Origin: an uncultured bacterium
Lineage (GTDB): Bacteria; Planctomycetota; Uabimicrobiia; Uabimicrobiales; JABWCH01
NCBI GenBank assembly: GCA_938003875.1
Contig: CALKWO010000191.1
Coordinates: 1-32,949, forward strand
Reading direction: 5' to 3'
DNA: 32,949 nucleotides
Part shown: positions 7,884 to 15,400 of the stretch, one piece after another
Layout of the letters: every line of letters starts with the position of its first letter
Position numbering within the stretch: the first letter of the stretch is position 1
Made by a program: the position numbers and the translations under genes
The notes under the pieces: model-generated
Database searches by the model: none
Told to the model about the DNA's origin: nothing
Seen by the model: only the letters and a program-made list of their open reading frames with translations

Positions 7884-10337
7884 TCAGTCGATTCCGCTAT
7901 TATTATTTCTGCTGTAGTCTAAATTGTACATCCAGCCAAACTTTAGGATAAAACCTGAACCTATTCTTTCCCATAGAAACAGGAGCAGGGCAAGGGCTAA
8001 AATCCAGGGGGTAATGTCTTTGGGCGATTCTTTTGCTTTTGGGGAAAGAGGTATATGCAGAGACTTTTGTCCCAAATTTCTGTATTCTTGTTCGTAGGGT
8101 ATATACAGAGGATATTGCAATATCTTTTTATTGGCTTTGTCCTGTAATAAAAGAAAATGTTTGCCTTTGGGGGGTATGGGAAGTAATGCCTGGTATTGGT
8201 CGGGCGATTTTTGCTGAAGGTTATATGCAGCAGTATCCCAGGAAGGAAGGATTTGCATTTGTTTGTGATCTTGTGGTGAGGTGCATTGCACAACAAGCTG
8301 TTCCTGAAAATCCCATTGCCATTCGATTTCCTGATGGAGAGAAGGCATTAGCCAGGAGAGAATATCACCTAAAAGCTTTTGTTCTGCTTTCTTAGAAAGG
8401 TTTCCTCTCCATTCTGTAGTAAAATTGCCTGCAAAAACAGCAGATCGCCCCATACCGTAGTGGCCTAGTATTAGCACAGGATCTTTCTCCTGGGATTCCA
8501 GGAGAACCTTTCCCCATGCTTTTGTCTTGAGCCTGGATATCTTTTGTAGTGTATGGCTTTGCATATAGAGCAAGGGCATGGAGAAAATATCTGGAGAAAG
8601 CGTTTGCAGTAAAAAATTGCCAGCTTTGATAAAATCTTTTTGCAGGATTCCCATTTCTTCCAGCAATGAGAATGACAGGGATTTTTGAGGATAGGGATAA
8701 AATCTTCCTTTTCCTGTTTTTGCCAGATTTTCCAGTAGTCTAATATTCTCTTTTGCTGTTGCGATGATAGAAAAGCTTATATCATATTGAGTTAGTTCTT
8801 GTGCCATCCGAAAAAGTTCTTGTTGACTGCCTGCGTCCATACCATCTGAAATCAAGACCAGATGGCGTTTCCCTTTTGTTGAGATTTTCTGGAAATCTTC
8901 TAATGCTATCCTAAGAGCATTGGCTATGTTCGTTCCTCCTTTTGCATGAAGTTTTGCCATAGATTTCCAAAAAGCATCTTCGTTATCAGATAAAGGCTGC
9001 ATGGGAAAAATTCGTTCTGCTTTGTCTCGGAAGGAAACCAAAGAAAAGGAATCCACAGGATTCAGCAACGGCAAAATTTGAGCGATGGCTTCTTTTGCTT
9101 CCTGCAATTTGGTTTTTCCTTGTATGCTTTCTTCCATGCTTCCTGATACATCGAGAAGCAGCATGAGATTCAATGGGTCTTTATCTTGGGCTGAGCATAA
9201 AACTGGCAATGCTTTTTCTAAAGGTGTGCCAGAGTATCCGCCTTGTCCCAAGGTATTTTCATGCCCTAAGACAAGAAGGCTACCGCCAGAAAACACATAG
9301 TCCTGGATAGATTCCATAGATTTCCCCAAAGCACTTGCCTGCCCCTGGGCTATAACGACTATACCTGCTTTTTTCCATTCTTTTTGCTCTGCAAGCTCAT
9401 GGGCCTGTAAGAAAAAGGAATTATAGGGCAAAGAAAGTCTTTCTCCTACAAGACAAACAGATGGCTCTCCTAAAATGCGCACCTGTTGCTCCCAAAAATT
9501 ATTGCCAGCATATCCATCTTCAAAACTCAGGGCTTTGAGCGAAGCAGAGACATCTATAAAAGCATCCTCTTTTGTGCCAAGAGAGAAATAAACCCTTGTT
9601 GTAGCTGCTTTTTCAAGCTTGACAAAAGTTTCATAGATTTTTTCGCCTCTGCTTTCTATGATAGCGTGAAAAACACCAGGCATGGAGCTTTTTATTACAA
9701 GATAGCCAGCAATATGGCTATTTTTATATGCAACAGGAGGAAGAACCATGCTTTCTATACAGACATCGGCAAACAAAGCCTGGTTTGCTGGTAAAGCTGA
9801 AAAAATATAAATACTTTTGCCCTTAGCATCCAAAACAGCCTTGCTTTTCTCTATTACAGATGGGCTAAGATTGCCATCCGTAAACAGAAACACTTCCCAA
9901 TTTTCTGATTTTTCCCAGGCAAAGGATTCTAAAGCCTGGTTCACCATACTTTTTGGACCAGAAATTTCCCAACCTGGTAACAAGATTTTTTCTTGCTTTT
10001 TTTGCCAGGGCAAAGCAATCTGCATACCATCTGCAAAAAAAAGCACGCTAAAATAGTCTTGTGGGCTAAAATCCGATAGAATATGAGAAATCTTTCTTTC
10101 GTAGAACTCTTTCAGATCGCTGCTACAGGATTTATGTACGATCCTGACGCTGTCCGATATGTCCAGTAGAAAAAGTGCATTGCGTCTTTTCTCTTTGCCC
10201 TGCCAGGTAATATCATAAAAACATACAAGCAAAAGCCCAAGCAGCAGAATTTGGAGCAATCGTTTTTTCCCCTGCGTTTTTAGATTCCAGGCTAAAATAA
10301 GCGAGATGGCACAAGCCAGGAGAAAAAAAGAAATCAT
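7884..10337 (-). CDS. Large membrane protein with von Willebrand A domains
   Basis: The 817-residue protein begins with two hydrophobic segments (about residues 1-17 and 27-45). A first VWA-like region follows ('ALFLLDISDSVRIV', about 54-67). Then comes a region resembling the glutamine-amidotransferase-like fold ('GIVVIAQGQASALG...VFSGGSLLVLG', ~325-360). A second VWA domain carries an intact MIDAS motif 'LLLDVSGSM' near residue 395 and 'GGTNIANAL' and 'LISDGMD' further on. A last hydrophobic segment 'WILALALLLFLW' lies near the C-terminus. This layout matches large BatA/aerotolerance-like and 'VWA domain-containing' membrane proteins common in Planctomycetota. The domains probably face the periplasm, with metal-dependent protein binding. 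It converges with the kinase gene; the 126-nt gap holds nothing I recognise. Function otherwise unknown. Confidence 0.85.
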   Translation of the reverse strand: MISFFLLACAISLILAWNLKTQGKKRLLQILLLGLLLVCFYDITWQGKEKRRNALFLLDISDSVRIVHKSCSSDLKEFYERKISHILSDFSPQDYFSVLFFADGMQIALPWQKKQEKILLPGWEISGPKSMVNQALESFAWEKSENWEVFLFTDGNLSPSVIEKSKAVLDAKGKSIYIFSALPANQALFADVCIESMVLPPVAYKNSHIAGYLVIKSSMPGVFHAIIESRGEKIYETFVKLEKAATTRVYFSLGTKEDAFIDVSASLKALSFEDGYAGNNFWEQQVRILGEPSVCLVGERLSLPYNSFFLQAHELAEQKEWKKAGIVVIAQGQASALGKSMESIQDYVFSGGSLLVLGHENTLGQGGYSGTPLEKALPVLCSAQDKDPLNLMLLLDVSGSMEESIQGKTKLQEAKEAIAQILPLLNPVDSFSLVSFRDKAERIFPMQPLSDNEDAFWKSMAKLHAKGGTNIANALRIALEDFQKISTKGKRHLVLISDGMDAGSQQELFRMAQELTQYDISFSIIATAKENIRLLENLAKTGKGRFYPYPQKSLSFSLLEEMGILQKDFIKAGNFLLQTLSPDIFSMPLLYMQSHTLQKISRLKTKAWGKVLLESQEKDPVLILGHYGMGRSAVFAGNFTTEWRGNLSKKAEQKLLGDILSWLMPSLHQEIEWQWDFQEQLVVQCTSPQDHKQMQILPSWDTAAYNLQQKSPDQYQALLPIPPKGKHFLLLQDKANKKILQYPLYIPYEQEYRNLGQKSLHIPLSPKAKESPKDITPWILALALLLFLWERIGSGFILKFGWMYNLDYSRNNNSGID

Positions 10338-10455
10338 ATTTTATTTCCGTTTTGGTAAGAAGAAGATAAAATTTATCATAGCAAGTTATTGCTTAACACG
10401 TATGTCTCACCCATTTCAATTCTATTTTGGCAATTTTTAGAGAAAGTCATTTTTT

Positions 10456-11523
10456 ATGGCATCTTTATCTTGTTCTTTTTGTCATAAAAGCATTTCAGGA
10501 AAGTATTGGAAATTTTCTGGAAAGAATGTATGTCTGAAATGCTATCAAACCCTTCCACGCTGCCAGAGTTGTAAAACTCCTTGTCCTAAAAAAGAGAATA
10601 AGGGAGAAATTTATTGCGAAAAATGCCGTAAGGTACTTCCTCTTTGCTCGTTTTGCAAGAAGCATATTCTAGGAAAATATCTGGTTATAGAAGGAAAAAA
10701 TATATGCCAGGATTGCCGCAAAAAATTTCCTCTTTGCGCAAGATGCCAGAAGCCTATGAAAGAATACCTTACTGTAAAAGATAAGAAAATCTGCCTGTCT
10801 TGTTCTTCTTCTTTGGAGTATTGTGCTTCCTGTCATATACCTCTTTTGGATGGCTATTTTTACTACCCTGGTGATAGTCGTAAATTTTGTCAAAATTGCA
10901 ATAAAAAGGGCTTGAAATGCGATATCTGCACTTTGCCTCTTGGAAAAGAATACCGCATGTTGCCTGACAAGAGAAAGATATGCTCTGTATGCCTAAAAAC
11001 ATCCGTTCGCACAACAGACAAAGCAAGCCAGATACTCCAAAAGCTCCTGCCTGTTCTCGAAAAAAATTTTTCCATGAAAATACGCAGCTCTACTCAACTT
11101 CATCTTGTAGACTCTAAAGTCATTGCAAGCCTTCGTAAGCAATACCCAAACACTGTAGGCAGTAAAGACCAGAGGTCTTTGGGTATTTTTGTACGCAAGG
11201 GCAATACATTCGATGTATATATAGAAAATTTTCTGCCTTATTCCCTATGCCTGGGCGTTCTGGCTCATGAATATACTCATGCCTGGCAGGCTGACCATTT
11301 TCAAACAAAAGCAGGAGTTCTCTATGTCGAAGGCATGGCCCAATGGGTTTCCTATCATATCCTGAAATTTTTTGGCTATGATAAAGAAGCTTCCAGTATA
11401 CCTGTGCAAGAGGATATCTATGGTCAGGGATTTCGTAAAATCCAGACCATAGAAAATCGATATGGAAAAGATTCCGTCTTGCGCAAACTTTTGGAACTAT
11501 GCGGAAAGACAGCAAAAGTGTAA
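10456..11523 (+). CDS. LIM-like zinc-finger / DA1-like metallopeptidase
   Basis: The first ~185 residues are an unbroken run of about twelve CxxC pairs in LIM-like/treble-clef spacing (for example CSFC-x15-CLKC at 6-28), without signal peptide. The C-terminal ~140 residues contain His271-Glu272-Tyr-Thr-His275-Ala-Trp and Glu292 in 'VEGMAQWVSYHIL'. This HExxH(A)W...E zinc-peptidase arrangement is that of the plant DA1/DAR family, where LIM domains precede an 'HEMMHAW' peptidase that is activated by ubiquitination and cleaves growth regulators. Bacterial homologues exist and are often annotated 'protein DA1', but their targets are unknown. At 355 residues it is complete. It diverges from the VWA gene (118-nt gap) and converges on the eCIS-like genes. 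The Shine-Dalgarno site is weak. Confidence 0.82.
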   Translation: MASLSCSFCHKSISGKYWKFSGKNVCLKCYQTLPRCQSCKTPCPKKENKGEIYCEKCRKVLPLCSFCKKHILGKYLVIEGKNICQDCRKKFPLCARCQKPMKEYLTVKDKKICLSCSSSLEYCASCHIPLLDGYFYYPGDSRKFCQNCNKKGLKCDICTLPLGKEYRMLPDKRKICSVCLKTSVRTTDKASQILQKLLPVLEKNFSMKIRSSTQLHLVDSKVIASLRKQYPNTVGSKDQRSLGIFVRKGNTFDVYIENFLPYSLCLGVLAHEYTHAWQADHFQTKAGVLYVEGMAQWVSYHILKFFGYDKEASSIPVQEDIYGQGFRKIQTIENRYGKDSVLRKLLELCGKTAKV

Positions 11524-11532
11524 AGATTTTTC

Positions 11533-11609
11533 ACCGCAGAGACGCGGAGAACGCAGAGAAGAATAAAAAATATAAAAATTTTTCTCTGCGACCTCTGCAC
11601 CTCTGCGGT
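11533..11609. repeat. Long inverted repeat of the CTCTGCG type
   Basis: Arms 11533-11560 (ACCGCAGAGACGCGGAGAAC and on) and 11582-11609 pair imperfectly over 28 bp around a 21-nt AT-rich loop. It lies between the convergent DA1-like and CIS-tube genes and is followed on the plus strand by a T-rich run (11611-11625), so it may also end the plus-strand transcript. The motif is a dispersed repeat type seen in many unrelated genomes. Confidence 0.7.
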
Positions 11610-11643
11610 AAATTTTTTTCTTTTTGGTTACAGTTTATCCGTG

Positions 11644-12489
11644 TTAGGCAAAAAGATCAGGAAGTACCAGTTCCATCCCTAAATGCTCTTTGGTGGGAAA
11701 TGTCAAAGGATTTTCGATATTGTTGTACTCTGCAATAACAGGCCAGGCAGCAGGGTCTTTGTATATTTTGTTGGCAATCAAATCCAGACGATCTCCGCTC
11801 TTTACCGTCCATAGCTGTCGACAAGCTTCTCTTCCACTCATTTTTTTCTCTTCATCTGCTGTATAGATGGGATGAAAGGTAAGCATCAACTCTGCCCTGA
11901 CAGGCTGTCCATTAGACAAAAACATAGTGAATTTCTGGTCTAAACTGGTGATGATTCCTCTATATTCAAATTTATTCCAGCGAAAAACGCAAATCGGAGG
12001 ATGCTTGCCCGATTTTTGCGCTACTGTTGGCATCAAAAGAGCCTTGATCTTGCTTGTTTCATCTGTAACATCGCTGCCATCTTCATAGGTATCGTAGAAG
12101 AGCGTTACAGTAAAGCTACTCTTTTCTGTATTCTTAAAAAAGGGCTTTTTGCCAAAATTTCTCTTTGCTTTTTCTTTTTCTGTTGGGGGCTTAAACTTAT
12201 CCAGTACATCATAAAACTTTTTTTTGCTATAATAGTTATTATCTGATATATCTTTTACTGTAACATAGGGGCTATGTCCGCTAGAATCACTGGATTCAGA
12301 ATTCAGATTGACCTTAATGGTTTCTGTATATTCCGTTGGATTGAACATAACATAAATCACCTCGCTTGTGTCTTCCACGAGAATATTGGCTTTTTGCCTT
12401 CTGATAGGGTTTAGTGTCTCTTTTGACTTGCGGGCAGCTTGATCTATTCCCTGTGCAGTAAAAGCGACTGAGGTTGTTGCCAGACCCAT
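11644..12489 (-). CDS. eCIS Afp7/PVC7-like CIS tube protein with LysM domain
   Basis: The 281-residue protein has the CIS_tube signature 'VMFNPTEYTE' (residues 47-56), with 'SFTVTLFYDTYEDGSDV' (125-141), 'FRWNKFEYRGIITSLDQKFTMFLSNGQPVRAELMLTF' in the middle, and a C-terminal LysM domain (about 226-278; 'WTVKSGDRLDLIANKIYKDPAAW'). This is the arrangement of Afp7/PVC7, the LysM-bearing baseplate/tube-initiator subunit of extracellular contractile injection systems, related to phage T4 gp53/gp54-type proteins. In those systems it joins the inner tube to the baseplate spike. Its ATG overlaps the stop of the upstream 1474-residue gene by one base (TAATG), indicating translational coupling. No sheath, tube, VgrG/Afp8, baseplate or AAA ATPase gene is in the window, so the rest of the system must lie elsewhere or be lost. 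Confidence 0.86.
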   Translation of the reverse strand: MGLATTSVAFTAQGIDQAARKSKETLNPIRRQKANILVEDTSEVIYVMFNPTEYTETIKVNLNSESSDSSGHSPYVTVKDISDNNYYSKKKFYDVLDKFKPPTEKEKAKRNFGKKPFFKNTEKSSFTVTLFYDTYEDGSDVTDETSKIKALLMPTVAQKSGKHPPICVFRWNKFEYRGIITSLDQKFTMFLSNGQPVRAELMLTFHPIYTADEEKKMSGREACRQLWTVKSGDRLDLIANKIYKDPAAWPVIAEYNNIENPLTFPTKEHLGMELVLPDLFA

Positions 12490-15400
12490 TATAATATCCC
12501 CCTTCTATCTTTTTCTATAGCAATCTTTTTTTCAAACATCTGGTACACTTTAGATGCAATCTGGTTCATCTGGTTTGAAGTAACCGTAGAAGTCTCATGA
12601 ACAATGGGAATTTGTATCTTTTCTAATTTTTTAAGTAAATCCTGACTAGCCTGAGCCATCATTTTCCCAGCAGAGGGAGAGGCCTTTTGAAAAACCAGTC
12701 CAGGCGCAGAGGCTGCCATGGGTATCGTTTTTACTGGATTATAAAAAGACAATTTTTCCAAAGTATATTGTTTGATGGTTCTGTCGGATTCTTTAGGCTG
12801 AGAAGCAAAACGCACTCTTTTAAAATCTTTTAAACCTCGATGAAAGCGCAAAGATGTCCTCGGAAATCCGATAAATTCATAGCGTTCCTTTGTGAACAAG
12901 GATTTATAGCTGCTTTTGTTTATCAAAAATTTGGCACTCAGGATTTTTTGGGCTAAAGACTGAGAATCCGTAATTTTTTTTTGGCTATCCATGCTCTGTA
13001 GGAACATCCAGGTAAGATGCTCTAAAACAGGCTTAGAATGGATTCTCTTTCTAATCTGATACTCTCTTAGATTTTCTATGTATTTCAAAAGAATAATATC
13101 AGCATTATACTTCTTTTTTCCTTTTTTGCTAAACAAATAGCTCAGGCTTTTAAGCTCATCAACATTCATGCGCTGGAGCAAAATAAAATTCCATCCTTCC
13201 CAGATACGGCTTGTATTTCTGTTTTTCAAGCCCGTGATGAATTGGGAATGGATAAAGCTTTGTATGCTATTCGTGCCTGTCGCTACAAGCAGAAAGTTTT
13301 TCTCCATCCTCTTAAAAAAGATTTCTTTATATAAGCTTTGCTTTTGTAAAGAAGAAAAGACGGACAGATTTTTTGCATCTGTTGCTTCTTGGCGATGAGT
13401 CCATTTTGAGAAAAGGAAATTCAAATCCTCTATTCGAAATCGCTTGATCAAGTTTAAATCTATAGATTGCAAACGAATAAAATTGTTTGATATTTCTTCG
13501 CTGATGAAGCTTCTCGAAAAATGTTTCCAAAGCCTTTGCAGTGCATTTCCTTCATAAAGTCGATGGCTTTGCATAGAAGAAAAAAACGTCTTATATAAAT
13601 GCTCTGCCCTCCACGCCTCTTTTGGGTAGAACATCTTGAAATATAGAAAATTATCGTTTTGCAATGCTGACGGAATAAGCTCCCCTTTGGTGATCTTAGG
13701 CCCAAAAGGTTGAAACATAATAGTTAGGGGCAATGCCCCTGGAAATTTTGATTGGCCTGGATCGAATCTCAGACTTCTTTTGACTAAGTCCATTATGAGT
13801 TGGAAATGAGTCGATTCTTTTATAATGCTCTCTCTGTCCGAAAGGAACAGAAGACTCTTCCCAAAACGATGAACATTTTTTCTCTCATCAAGGCGAAAAA
13901 TTTGTAAAGAAGAGGAAATCGTTTTAGACAAATGCTCTACATTCAGGGCTTCTCTTTTATGGATTATTTTAAACAAAATAGACTTAAAATCCTCTACATT
14001 CATACGTCTGAAAAGAATTCGATTTAAATTTTCTAAAATAGGGTATCCCTCTATCTCTTTTACAGATTTGTAAGAAATCCAGGATTTTTGGCTAAACAAA
14101 TTTTCCAGATTTTTAAAATTCGTTTGTCTGAAGAAGGTTAAGGCAAAGCGATCCGCAAAATCATGTATGTTTCTTGTTTTTAGATTGTTTACAGATAGGA
14201 AGTCTGTAAACATACCCATTTCCCTTTTTTCCAGGCGAGCTAAAAATGGGGAATAAGTGCTTTTCGCTATGTTCATTCTCGTCGAGATCATCTGAAAATT
14301 ATCCCAAAGTCTTTGCAGAATGCTTTCATCATAAAGGCGGCGACTTTGCAGAGATAGGAAAAGCGTTTTGGAGGAATGCTCTGAATTCTGGTTTTCTCTA
14401 TGCCTGATTATATTAGAGAAAAAGGATTTTAAATCTTCTACATCCATACGCCTGGATACAATCAGATTTAGAGGAGCTAAAATAGGACTTATGTTCCTTT
14501 TCGATATATCCGCTAAGATTCTGTGAGAAATAAAGTTTTTGGGGTTGAACAGATTCCGCAGATTTTTCCATTCCTCAAAATTATTCTGTCTAAAAAAGAC
14601 CAGGCTTGAGTGCTCTTCAAGTGGAGCCAGGCTTCCTTTTTCTATGGATAAAAATTTTCTCAAACCTGTATTAGTCAAAGCGATTTTGTGCAAAATGAGT
14701 AGTGCTATGGAAATAGCATCTACTCTATTTTGCGGTGCTAGCATACTTTTAAAGAAGGCACTATTGGTATCTTCTCTTGAAATATCTTCAACAACATTTT
14801 GGCTAAAACAAAATTTGCTCAAACCTTTTAGTATTTTTATTTCTCTGGAAATACCCAGTAAATTTATATTCCTCAAGATGCCTGATACGGTTCTTTCCGT
14901 AAGACCAATGAGGGATTGGAAACGGGAAATTTTTTTTATGATATTCGCTTCTTGCGATAGTCCCAAAAAATTCTTCCAGACTTTTTGCAGGAAGTTTTCT
15001 TGGTAAAAGCGATAGTTTTTCAGATAAGAAATGCTGAAAGTATAAAAATCCTCTACTTTCTGATAGCCTTTGCGATGGATTGTCTTAGCAAAAATAGGGT
15101 TATAATCTTCAACGCTCCTGTTTGCCAAAAGGCTTAAACGGGAATTCCCTAAAATCAGACTCTTTTCTACCATACTCTTTAGGGATTCTTCGTAGACAGA
15201 GTTTCTTTGTGCCACCAGGTTACTTATTCTCTTAAAGAATAGAAGCTTCAACGTGCTACCTTTGGTGATGTCTGAAGAAGAAGATATTGTCATAGCAGTG
15301 TTTAGCCTGCTTCTGTTCCATTGCCATAAGTCTAGCTTGTAGTATAGTGAACTATCGTTTTGGCTCACTGTCTGCCTGGTCTTTTTATCCCTGATGTCTG

